Below the pieces are notes generated by a model. It had not been told where the DNA came from, did no database searches, and saw nothing but the letters and a program-made list of their open reading frames with translations. The position numbers and the translations under genes were made by a program. A stretch of DNA of 64,000 bases from Ulvibacter sp. MAR_2010_11 (lineage in GTDB: Bacteria > Bacteroidota > Bacteroidia > Flavobacteriales > Flavobacteriaceae), in the NCBI RefSeq assembly GCF_002813135.1, contig NZ_PHTY01000001.1:1669501-1733500 (forward strand), in the 5' to 3' direction. Below are positions 15,962 to 24,545 of this stretch, in pieces; positions within the stretch are counted from its first letter, which is position 1, and each line of letters starts with the position of its first letter.

Positions 15962-17641
15962 TTAATTTCTAGGGCGTTTGCCTTTTTTAGATTTTGATCC
16001 TACTCTGGACATCGCACATCTAAATCCGATATAATCTGTAGCCATATCCTGTGGGAAATAGCGTCTTTGTGCCGGATCCAACCAGTAATCTCTGTCTCTC
16101 CAAGAACCTCCTTTGTAAACCCTTACTTCGTTGTCCACGAGAGTAGTTCTGCTTGATGATTTATCGTACTGACGATCTAAAGATCCAAGACTATCTGCAT
16201 AAACAGCATGTTTTGGTGAGTTGTACATTCGCTTTGTATCTTCAACTTCAGACTCGACGTCATCACCGCCAAAACTTTGGTAATATCGTGTAGAGCGTTT
16301 GTCTCCATCACGGTAATCACGGTTGTCACTATCTGAGAAGTTTGTTCTTAAATAAGTTTCTTTTTCATCTACAGGGACTTGTAAAATTTCACCCGGTAAG
16401 TTTCTTGCGACAATTTTTCCGTTACTTAATGTATCGTATACGATAGAATCTGCTGTAACCACTTTTACTTTTCCATCCTTATCGATGGCGTTTTTGGTAT
16501 AAACATTACCACGGTAGTAGTTGAAATCGTTAAATTCATCATCTACGATAGGGCGATATACATCTGCAACCCATTCGGCAACATTTCCTGCCATATCATA
16601 CAGTCCGTAATCGTTTGGCTCGTAAGATTTAACCTCAGCGGTAATATCAGCTCCATCATCACTCCAACCTGCTATTCCACCGTAATCTCCATCACCTTGC
16701 TTAAAGTTGGCCAATTGATCACCACGTGATCTTCTTTCACCTGAACGGGTATATTGCCCATCCCAAGGATATTTCTTTCTACCTCTGTATACATTGTAAC
16801 TACGCAGTCCAACTAGTCCGAGTGCAGCATATTCCCATTCTGATTCGGTTGGTAAGCGATAATCCGGCATTAGTAAACCGTCCTTTCGTTGTATGTATAA
16901 ATTGGTGCTGTCTTTGCTTTTCTTAACTAATGATTCAGATCTTTTACCACCACGGGTAATAGAGTCATTTCCGCCATAAGTAAGTGTTGGCGAATTTAAA
17001 TAAGTTTCGGTACTAAATGTTTGTCCGGCTTCTACATCATATCGTGCATTTCTCGAGGTAATACCTTCTTGCTCAAGAATCAACTCGTTTACACGATCTG
17101 TTCTCCAATTGCTAAATTCTACAGCCTGAATCCAGCTCACTCCTACTACGGGATAATCGGCGTAGGCAGGGTGACGCAGGTAGTTGTTTGTCATTACTTC
17201 ATTATATCCCAAACGATTTCTCCAAACCAATGTATCGGGAACCGCACCTTCATAAATTCTTCTGAAATTTTCATCACTCGGAGGAAAAACACTCTTTATC
17301 CAATCCAAGTATTCCATATACATAAGATTAGTCACTTCGGTTTCATCCATATAGAATGACTGAATGTGTTGTTGATTGGGGGAATTATTCCAGTCGTGCA
17401 TCGGGTCATCCTGAACTCTACCCATGGTATAGGTTCCGCCTTCAATAAACACTAAACCCGGACCGGTTTCCTGCTCTTTGGCTTTCGGATTGTACTGGAA
17501 ACCGCCTTCTTTGGCGTTCATTTTCCATCCGGTCGCTCTGGAGCTGCTTTTGTAGTCTCTAGATTTGTTACAACTAATCAATAAGGAAGTTGCAACTACT
17601 GCAATAAATAGCTGTAATGCTAGGTTTTTTCTAAAGTTCAT
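15962..17641 (-). CDS. gldJ: Gliding motility lipoprotein GldJ
   Basis: A 559-residue lipoprotein required in flavobacteria for gliding and for stability of the T9SS motor components. The signal peptide ends in LLISC with the lipidated cysteine at Cys24. The body is a formylglycine-generating-enzyme-like domain (FIEGGTYTMGRVQDDPMHDWNN, FYMDETEVTNLMYMEYLDW, PVVGVSWIQAVEFSNWR, RLPTESEWEYAALG, YDMAGNVAEWVADVY, GFRCAMSRVG). The paired active-site cysteines of true FGE enzymes are missing, so it is a structural relative. The low-complexity basic C terminus (KSKKGKRPRN) is typical. The neighbouring divergent porU and porV match the conserved order known from Flavobacterium johnsoniae. Confidence 0.96.
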   Translation of the reverse strand: MNFRKNLALQLFIAVVATSLLISCNKSRDYKSSSRATGWKMNAKEGGFQYNPKAKEQETGPGLVFIEGGTYTMGRVQDDPMHDWNNSPNQQHIQSFYMDETEVTNLMYMEYLDWIKSVFPPSDENFRRIYEGAVPDTLVWRNRLGYNEVMTNNYLRHPAYADYPVVGVSWIQAVEFSNWRTDRVNELILEQEGITSRNARYDVEAGQTFSTETYLNSPTLTYGGNDSITRGGKRSESLVKKSKDSTNLYIQRKDGLLMPDYRLPTESEWEYAALGLVGLRSYNVYRGRKKYPWDGQYTRSGERRSRGDQLANFKQGDGDYGGIAGWSDDGADITAEVKSYEPNDYGLYDMAGNVAEWVADVYRPIVDDEFNDFNYYRGNVYTKNAIDKDGKVKVVTADSIVYDTLSNGKIVARNLPGEILQVPVDEKETYLRTNFSDSDNRDYRDGDKRSTRYYQSFGGDDVESEVEDTKRMYNSPKHAVYADSLGSLDRQYDKSSSRTTLVDNEVRVYKGGSWRDRDYWLDPAQRRYFPQDMATDYIGFRCAMSRVGSKSKKGKRPRN

Positions 17642-17831
17642 AGTTTCAAAATATGAAAAAATTGGGTTCGCAATATAACAATTAACGATAAAAGCGCAAT
17701 AATATTTTACATATTAATGCACCGTAAGGTTCGGGTACATAATTCCGACCTCCTACTAAACGTCTTAGTTCGAGAATTATTATACAGGTGCAATATTATA
17801 CAAAACTTTAAAAAAACCACCATACTAAGTG

Positions 17832-17839
17832 TATATTTG
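17832..17839 (+). promoter_or_regulatory. -7 box upstream of porU
   Basis: TATATTTG, 14 nt before the porU ATG. A weak -33 (TTTA, 17807-17810) lies 21 nt upstream. The predicted leader is very short. Confidence 0.5.
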
Positions 17840-17853
17840 AAGCGTTACTAGTT

Positions 17854-20800
17854 ATGATGAGAAGAATTTTACTTTTATTATGTGTGATTGTGCTGCCATT
17901 CAGCATGTTGGCGCAAACTAAGAATATAACAATTGATTGGGAAGCTGTTCAAAAGAAGGGTGAAAGTCAAATAAAAAAAGAGAAAAGTATTTCAAATGAT
18001 CGGGATAAATATCTGGCCGGTATAAATTTAAACCTTAGCGGAAATTCTATAAGCTATCGCCATCAATGGGAAGATAATGGATTTGCAAATCCAAATTCTC
18101 TAACCATTTCCAATATAAAGTACGGTACTTTAACTTCTGAAGAACTTAGCAAAATTGATAAGAGTGTAGTGCCCCAAACACTTTCTTATAGCATAGGTAG
18201 TTCCAGAGCCCGTGAGGTTATATATACAATTGTTACCATTTCACCCATTGTAAAAACGGGTGCAGGTTTTCAAAAAGTGTTATCCTTTAGCGTTTCTTAC
18301 ACATTTAATAACAGCATCGGTGCAAGTCCTAGAATGGCAATCAATAGTTCGGTGCTGGCTACCGGAAATTGGTATAAGTTTAAAATTGATAAAACCGGTA
18401 TTTATAAAGTAGATAAGGGTTTTTTGGAAGATTTAGGCATGAACACCAATGGAATAAATCCCAGAAACCTTAAAATTTATGGTCATGGTGGGAAGTCATT
18501 ACCACTTTTAAACAGTTTGAATACTTTTTTAGATCTTCCGGAAAATTCCATTCAGGTAGTTGGTGAGGCCGACGGTTCTTTCGATAATGGAGATTATATA
18601 CTTTTTTATGGAATTGGCTCTTTGGGATATGACGCGCAAAATGACACTCATGAAAATCCTTACTCCGATGAGACTTATTACTATGTAACTGCAGACGGGT
18701 CGCCGGGACTTAGAGTTCAAGCCTTGAATGAACCAACACAAGATGCAACTGTATTTATCGACCAATTTAATGATTATAAATTCCACGAGGTAAACGAAAT
18801 TAGCCCCGGAAAGGTTGGCAGACGCTGGTATGGAAATCGTTTTGATATAGAAAGTGAGCAATCGTACGAGTTCGATTTTCCGAATATAGTTGGCGGAGCC
18901 CCTCTCGATATAGTTATAAAAGTTGCTTCAGCATCAGAGACAAGTACGTCAATGGCTGTTTCTATAAATGGTGCTACCATGAATCCGCTTGTTTTTGGCA
19001 CGATAGGGGGTACTCAACTTTTTTCATCTGCTAGATTTAATACTTCAAGTAGTGTTGTAATTCCGGCTTCGGGCGAAACTGTTACAATCGATTTAACTTA
19101 TAACAATAGTGGGAATCCTTCAAGTGTTGGGTATTTGGACTATATACGAGTGGAAGCATTAAGACGATTGACCGGGGTTTCCGGGCAATTGCAGTTTCGA
19201 TATAATGAAGCAAAAAACCTTTCAGGAGTAGGAGAGTATCAATTAACTAATGCAACTCAGTTTTCTCAAGTTTGGGATGTTACAAACATCGGATCAATTT
19301 CAGCAAAACAAAACGAAGCCAATGCCGATACCTTTAAGTTTAAAACAACATTGGGAGAGCTTCGAAACTACGTAGCGGTCAACCCAAATGATTTTTTTAG
19401 CCCTATAAGAGGTAATCAAAGTGTTGTTGGAAATCAGGATTTAAAAGGAACTATTTTCAATGATGAATCAGGGAATTTTAAAGATATAGACTATATAATA
19501 ATATCACCTCCTTTTTTAATTCAACCAGCACTTCGGCTGGCAAATATTCATAAGGATTTAAACGGGCTAAATGTTAAGGTGGTCACCACCGATAAAATTT
19601 ATGAAGAGTTTAGTTCGGGGAAACAAGATATTAGTGCCATTCGCAATTTCGTTCGATATGTATATGAAAATGCTTCTTCTCCCGATAAACGTGTAAAATA
19701 CCTTTGTCTCTTTGGGGATGCTTCGGTCGATTATAAAAATCGACTTGCAAACAACAATAATATAGTCCCGGTCTTTGAAAGACTATTAAGTACGCACAGT
19801 TTATCATCTTATATGTCTGATGACTTTTACGGGAATTTAGATATAAACGAAGGTACAATTGGAGGAGAAGTGCCGGATCCTATCACGGGTAATAATTTAA
19901 ATGACGTCGATAAGTTGGATGTGGCAGTAGGAAGGATTTTAGCCGATAATGTATTGTTGGCAAATCAAATGGTCGATAAAATTAAGAACTATTTATCCAA
20001 GCAATCCTATGGAAATTGGCGAACTAATTTTGTGCTAATCTCCGATGATGTGGACGAAACTTATGAGTTTACGGAACTTGAAGGCAATTTAGATGCCTTA
20101 GGAGATGAAATTTCTGCTCAAAAACCCTTTATAAATGTAAAAAAAATACATACCGATGCCTATCAGCAGGAAACATCTGCAGGTGGTAACCGCTATCCCC
20201 AAGTGAAGGAGGCCATTAAAAACGCGATAGAAGTAGGTGCCTTAATTGTTAATTATTTCGGTCATGGAGGTGAAGATGGCCTGGCCAAGGAATTTATTTA
20301 TACCAAAGAAGTTGCTACCGATTTAAGAAATAAAGACAATTATCCCTGTATTGTTACGGTTACCTGTGAATTTACAAAATTTGACAACCCATTACGAATC
20401 ACTGCCGGAGAATTAACCTTTTGGAACAAAGAAGGAGGTGCAATATGCCTGGTAACTACAACCAGATCGATTGGCGTTGATCTTGGAGTGCGTTTTAATC
20501 AAACATTGGCATCCGAATTATTTGGCTTTGGAGTAAATGTTCCGGAGACGCCTGCCGAAGCCCTTCGGGTTTCAAAAAATTTAATAAGCGATGATGCACG
20601 TCGAGTTATTTTTTTTATTGGTGATCCGGCCTTACACTTAGCCTTCCCGAAAAAAAATATTCGCATTACAACGTTAAATGGAGTTCCATTAGCTCAAGTA
20701 ACAGAACCTATAAAGGCGTTGGATAGAGTTACAATGGAAGGAGAGGTTGTCGATGAATTTGGCGCGGTTTTAACCAATTATAACGGAGTACTGGAAGCCA

Positions 20801-21753
20801 AGGTCTACGATAAAAATGTTCAAAGAAGTACGTTGGGTAACGATGGAATTAGAGATGGAAACGGAAATTTGCTTATACTCGATTTTATAACACTCGGTGA
20901 AGGCTTATTTAATGGACAGGCTACTGTAACAAACGGTACATTCGAATTTGAATTTGTAGTTCCGAGAGATGCCCAAATCCCGGTTGATAACGGAAGAGTT
21001 AGTCTATACGCTCAACGTGACAATGAATTTGAAGATCAAACCGGAGTTAATTTAGATATAAAAGTGGGAGGGCTCAATGAAAATGCGCCGGAAGATAACG
21101 AAGGTCCGTTAATACGACTTTTTATGAACGATGAAAGTTTTGTTTCGGGGGGTATTACAAACGATTCTCCAATTCTAATCGCAAAACTGGAGGATGAGAA
21201 CGGCATAAACACAGCAAGTGGAATTGGACATGATATGATAGCTATTTTGGATGGTGACGAAACCAACCCAATTGTTGTTAATGAATATTATCAGGCCGAA
21301 GTAGACGATTTTACCAAAGGGAAAACAACCTATAGACTTCGTGACCTCGAAGTAGGTCTGCACACACTTACGTTTAAAGCTTGGGATGTGTATAATAATT
21401 CTTCTACTGCAGACATTCAGTTTATCGTTGCGGGAGATGATACTTTGGCGATTGATAGAGTTTTAAATTATCCGAATCCCTTCGTAAATTATACCGAATT
21501 CTGGTTCAATCACAACCGTCCTTTTGAGCCCCTCGAGGTCCAGGTACAGGTATTTACCGTCACCGGAAAAGTAGTTTGGACCAAAAATCAAATAATCAAT
21601 ACAGATGGTTTCTTATCCAGAGATATTGTGTGGAACGGCTTGGACGATTTCGGCGATAAAATAGGAAAAGGAGTGTATGTATATAAGATTACAGTTAAAT
21701 CTACGTTAACCAATCAGCGAGTTGAAAAATTTGAAAAACTGGTTATCCTTTAA
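17854..21753 (+). CDS. porU: Type IX secretion system sortase PorU
   Basis: A 1299-residue cell-surface protease that removes the C-terminal sorting domain of T9SS cargo and attaches it to the surface. Signal peptide at residues 1-20 (ending MLAQ). The C25 (gingipain-like) catalytic domain is central: catalytic His804 in NYFGHGGEDG and probable nucleophile Cys838 in VTVTCEF. C-terminal segment NYPNPFVNYTEFWFNHN ... GKGVYVYKITV is a FlgD-like/CTD domain. Length is typical for flavobacterial PorU. porV follows after 34 nt with its own -7 box. ATG 17857 is an equally possible start. Confidence 0.96.
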   Translation: MMRRILLLLCVIVLPFSMLAQTKNITIDWEAVQKKGESQIKKEKSISNDRDKYLAGINLNLSGNSISYRHQWEDNGFANPNSLTISNIKYGTLTSEELSKIDKSVVPQTLSYSIGSSRAREVIYTIVTISPIVKTGAGFQKVLSFSVSYTFNNSIGASPRMAINSSVLATGNWYKFKIDKTGIYKVDKGFLEDLGMNTNGINPRNLKIYGHGGKSLPLLNSLNTFLDLPENSIQVVGEADGSFDNGDYILFYGIGSLGYDAQNDTHENPYSDETYYYVTADGSPGLRVQALNEPTQDATVFIDQFNDYKFHEVNEISPGKVGRRWYGNRFDIESEQSYEFDFPNIVGGAPLDIVIKVASASETSTSMAVSINGATMNPLVFGTIGGTQLFSSARFNTSSSVVIPASGETVTIDLTYNNSGNPSSVGYLDYIRVEALRRLTGVSGQLQFRYNEAKNLSGVGEYQLTNATQFSQVWDVTNIGSISAKQNEANADTFKFKTTLGELRNYVAVNPNDFFSPIRGNQSVVGNQDLKGTIFNDESGNFKDIDYIIISPPFLIQPALRLANIHKDLNGLNVKVVTTDKIYEEFSSGKQDISAIRNFVRYVYENASSPDKRVKYLCLFGDASVDYKNRLANNNNIVPVFERLLSTHSLSSYMSDDFYGNLDINEGTIGGEVPDPITGNNLNDVDKLDVAVGRILADNVLLANQMVDKIKNYLSKQSYGNWRTNFVLISDDVDETYEFTELEGNLDALGDEISAQKPFINVKKIHTDAYQQETSAGGNRYPQVKEAIKNAIEVGALIVNYFGHGGEDGLAKEFIYTKEVATDLRNKDNYPCIVTVTCEFTKFDNPLRITAGELTFWNKEGGAICLVTTTRSIGVDLGVRFNQTLASELFGFGVNVPETPAEALRVSKNLISDDARRVIFFIGDPALHLAFPKKNIRITTLNGVPLAQVTEPIKALDRVTMEGEVVDEFGAVLTNYNGVLEAKVYDKNVQRSTLGNDGIRDGNGNLLILDFITLGEGLFNGQATVTNGTFEFEFVVPRDAQIPVDNGRVSLYAQRDNEFEDQTGVNLDIKVGGLNENAPEDNEGPLIRLFMNDESFVSGGITNDSPILIAKLEDENGINTASGIGHDMIAILDGDETNPIVVNEYYQAEVDDFTKGKTTYRLRDLEVGLHTLTFKAWDVYNNSSTADIQFIVAGDDTLAIDRVLNYPNPFVNYTEFWFNHNRPFEPLEVQVQVFTVTGKVVWTKNQIINTDGFLSRDIVWNGLDDFGDKIGKGVYVYKITVKSTLTNQRVEKFEKLVIL

Positions 21754-21763
21754 AAATTAAAAT

Positions 21764-21771
21764 TATATTTG
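21764..21771 (+). promoter_or_regulatory. -7 box upstream of porV
   Basis: TATATTTG, 16 nt before the porV ATG; no convincing -33 box. It suggests porV can be transcribed separately from porU. Confidence 0.45.
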
Positions 21772-21787
21772 TCAAAATTTATACCTC

Positions 21788-22954
21788 ATGAAGAAATTTC
21801 TTATACCAATTCTCATTTGTTTTTGCGTAGTTAAAGCCTTTTCGCAAGGAGGAGTAGATCCTACTTCCGGACAGAGAGTGATAACTACGGCTGTTCCATT
21901 TTTGTTAATTGCCGGAGACGCACGTTCAGCGGGGATGGGAGATATTGGCGTTACTACTTCAGCCGATGCTTTTTCACAACAATGGAATCCTGCAAAATAT
22001 GCATTTGCTATTTCAAAACAAGGAGTTGGAGTTACCTATACCCCATATCTAAGTAATTTAGTAAACGATATATTTCTTGGAAATTTAACGTATTATAACC
22101 GTATTAGCGAGCGTAGTGCAGTTGGGGCCAGTTTAAGATACTTTAGCACAGGAGATATCGAATTACGTGAAACGGCAGATCAACAACCCTTGGTAGTTAA
22201 ACCAAATGAGATGCTTTTTGATCTTTCTTATTCGTTACGATTAAGCGATCGTATTGCGATGGCTGTAGCCGGAAGATACATACGATCTGATCTTAAGATA
22301 CAAGCTTCAAATGAAGATGCCCGAGCGGCAAGTACCTTTGCTGTTGATGTAGCAGGATATTACCAGAGTGAGGAAATAGCCTATAATGATTTCGACGGAC
22401 GCTGGAGAGCCGGTTTTAATATTTCTAATATTGGGCCAAAATTGAAATACGACAGCGGCGGGCAAGAGAACAACCTGCCTACAAACCTTGCTTTAGGTGG
22501 TGGATTCGACTTCATTTTAGATGAATACAATAAAATAGGTACTTCTATTGAAGTAAACAAATTGTTAGTTCCAACACCTCAGGATTTTGATGGTGATGGT
22601 GATATCGATGCTTTAGACGATCAGGAATACGAAAGTATCAGCTTTTTTTCAGGGATGTTTAAATCGTTTGGAGATGCTCCCGACGGGTTTAGTGAAGAAT
22701 TGAAAGAATTCACATGGGCGATAGGTGCAGAGTATTGGTATCAGGATGTTTTTGCATTCCGTACAGGATATTTTAATGAAAGCGATGACAAAGGATCAAG
22801 AAAATTCCTTTCTCTTGGAGCAGGATTTAAATATACTGCCATCAATATAGATATCTCTTACTTATTTTCCACTTCGAAAGTTAGAAGTCCGTTGGAAGGA
22901 ACCCTTCGATTTGGCTTAACGTTCAACTTTGGAGACGAGTACGACGAATATTAA
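21788..22954 (+). CDS. porV: T9SS outer-membrane protein PorV
   Basis: A 388-residue outer-membrane beta-barrel (FadL-like) that shuttles T9SS cargo from the translocon to PorU. Signal peptide at residues 1-20 (ending KAFSQ). The conserved PorV start of the mature protein (GQRVITTAVPFLLIAGDARSAGMGDIGVTTSADAFSQQWNPAKYAFA) is evident, as is the barrel end LRFGLTFNFGDEYDEY. Directly downstream of porU, as in other Flavobacteriaceae. The cdd gene starts 4 nt after its stop codon. Confidence 0.96.
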   Translation: MKKFLIPILICFCVVKAFSQGGVDPTSGQRVITTAVPFLLIAGDARSAGMGDIGVTTSADAFSQQWNPAKYAFAISKQGVGVTYTPYLSNLVNDIFLGNLTYYNRISERSAVGASLRYFSTGDIELRETADQQPLVVKPNEMLFDLSYSLRLSDRIAMAVAGRYIRSDLKIQASNEDARAASTFAVDVAGYYQSEEIAYNDFDGRWRAGFNISNIGPKLKYDSGGQENNLPTNLALGGGFDFILDEYNKIGTSIEVNKLLVPTPQDFDGDGDIDALDDQEYESISFFSGMFKSFGDAPDGFSEELKEFTWAIGAEYWYQDVFAFRTGYFNESDDKGSRKFLSLGAGFKYTAINIDISYLFSTSKVRSPLEGTLRFGLTFNFGDEYDEY

Positions 22955-22958
22955 TGGT

Positions 22959-23441
22959 GTGAAAAAAATAATCATTGAAGCCCATTTAGACATTTTCGAC
23001 TCTATGTCGGAATTGCCTGAAGAAATTCAAAAACTTCTTAATAAGGCGCAGCAAGCACGTGAAAATGCTTATGCGCCTTATTCACATTTTAGGGTTGGTG
23101 CTGCGCTTCAGTTAGCCGGCGGAGAAATTATCACAGGAAACAATCAGGAAAATGCCGCATTTCCTTCCGGTTTGTGTGCAGAACGTGTCGCAGTCTTTCA
23201 TGCGGGATCCAATTTTCCCAATGAGACCATTACCACAATGGCAATTACAGCAAGATCTTTAAATCATACCGTAACTGTGCCAACACCTCCTTGTGGAGCT
23301 TGTCGACAAGCTTTGGCAGAGTATGAGGTGAAGCAAAAGAGCCCCATTGCAATCTATTTTATGGGCGAAAAGGGAAAGGTTGTAAGAGCTAATTCGGTAA
23401 AAGATATATTACCGCTCATCTTCGATAGTTCTTATCTGTAA
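22959..23441 (+). CDS. cdd: Cytidine deaminase (GTG start)
   Basis: A 160-residue zinc enzyme converting cytidine and deoxycytidine to uridine forms in pyrimidine salvage. Zinc and catalytic motifs are clear: the CAE motif in PSGLCAERVAVFHAG and PCGACRQALAEYE. Start: GTG at 22959 gives VKKIIIEAHLDIFDSM, which matches the expected MKK-type leader; TTG 22929 would lie inside porV and ATG 23004 would delete a conserved stretch. It starts 4 nt after the porV stop, so translation is likely coupled, though its function is unrelated to secretion. Confidence 0.92.
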   Translation: MKKIIIEAHLDIFDSMSELPEEIQKLLNKAQQARENAYAPYSHFRVGAALQLAGGEIITGNNQENAAFPSGLCAERVAVFHAGSNFPNETITTMAITARSLNHTVTVPTPPCGACRQALAEYEVKQKSPIAIYFMGEKGKVVRANSVKDILPLIFDSSYL

Positions 23442-23470
23442 TTATTTAGGTGATTTTAGAGGAATGCTGT

Positions 23471-23500
23471 TTTGTAGTCCTTCAGAATATAGTATTTTTG
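23471..23500 (+). promoter_or_regulatory. Promoter of pdhA-pdhC
   Basis: TTTG (23471-23474), an 18-nt spacer and TATTTTTG (23493-23500). The leader to ATG 23545 would be about 40 nt. Confidence 0.7.
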
Positions 23501-23544
23501 TTATTCGTGCAATCCATTCTCACAAGAATTATTAGAAGTAATAG

Positions 23545-24543
23545 ATGAAAAAAATTACAAAACAAACGTACATAGATTGGTACGAAAACATGCTCTTTTG
23601 GAGGAAGTTTGAAGATAAATTAGCACAGGTATATATCAATCAGAAGGTGCGCGGATTTCTTCATTTGTATAACGGACAAGAAGCTGTACTGGCCGGTGCT
23701 TTGCATGCGATGGACCTTACAAAGGATAAAATGATTACGGCCTATCGTAACCACGTACAACCCATTGGGATGGGGGTAGACCCCAAACGTGTTATGGCCG
23801 AGTTGTATGGAAAAGGAACCGGGACTTCTCAAGGTTTGGGTGGATCCATGCATATTTTTTCCAAAGAATTCCGTTTTTACGGAGGGCACGGTATTGTAGG
23901 AGGACAAATTCCATTGGGTGCCGGCCTGGCATTCGGGGATAAATACAAAGGCAATGATGCGGTTACGCTAACTTATATGGGTGACGGAGCTACTCGACAG
24001 GGATCTTTACACGAGACCTTTAACCTGGCGATGCTGTGGAAATTACCTGTTGTCTTCTGTGTTGAAAACAATGGTTACGCCATGGGAACTTCGGTAGCAC
24101 GCACTGCTAATCATACCGATATTTACAAACTCGGATTAGGGTACGAAATGCCCAGCAAAGCGGTAGACGGAATGAAACCCGAAGTGGTCGCGAAGGAGAT
24201 GGATGAAGCCATTCAAAGAGCCAGACGCGGTGACGGACCTACCTTCCTGGAGATACGTACCTATCGATATAGGGGTCATTCCATGAGTGATGCACAACAT
24301 TACAGAACCAAAGAAGAGGTTGCCAAAAAGCAGGAGGAAGATCCTATTTCGTATGTTTTGCACCATATTTATAAAAACAAATGGGCTACTGAAGCCGATA
24401 TTAAGAAAATTGACAAGCGTGTAAAAGATTTGGTGTCCGAATGTGAAAAGTTTGCTGAAGAATCGCCATATCCCGAAAAGAATGTTATGTACGACACGGT
24501 TTATGAACAAAAAGATTATCCGTTTTTACCTCACAAATTATAG
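23545..24543 (+). CDS. pdhA: Pyruvate dehydrogenase E1 component, alpha subunit
   Basis: A 332-residue thiamine-diphosphate enzyme subunit that decarboxylates pyruvate. Seen: GFLHLYNGQEAVLAGALHAM, the TPP motif region GDGATRQGSLHETFNLAMLWKLPVVFCVENNGYAMGT, and the phosphorylation-loop-like YRYRGHSMSDAQHYRTKEE. Length matches bacterial alpha subunits of two-subunit E1. pdhC follows 2 nt later. The beta subunit (pdhB) is not adjacent and must lie elsewhere, as is usual in Flavobacteriaceae. Confidence 0.96.
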   Translation: MKKITKQTYIDWYENMLFWRKFEDKLAQVYINQKVRGFLHLYNGQEAVLAGALHAMDLTKDKMITAYRNHVQPIGMGVDPKRVMAELYGKGTGTSQGLGGSMHIFSKEFRFYGGHGIVGGQIPLGAGLAFGDKYKGNDAVTLTYMGDGATRQGSLHETFNLAMLWKLPVVFCVENNGYAMGTSVARTANHTDIYKLGLGYEMPSKAVDGMKPEVVAKEMDEAIQRARRGDGPTFLEIRTYRYRGHSMSDAQHYRTKEEVAKKQEEDPISYVLHHIYKNKWATEADIKKIDKRVKDLVSECEKFAEESPYPEKNVMYDTVYEQKDYPFLPHKL

Positions 24544-24545
24544 TT

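Noticed and set aside
15962-17641. GldJ as an active formylglycine-generating enzyme
   Set aside because: The two active-site cysteines are absent; only the lipid Cys24 and one C-terminal Cys exist. GldJ is known as a motility lipoprotein.
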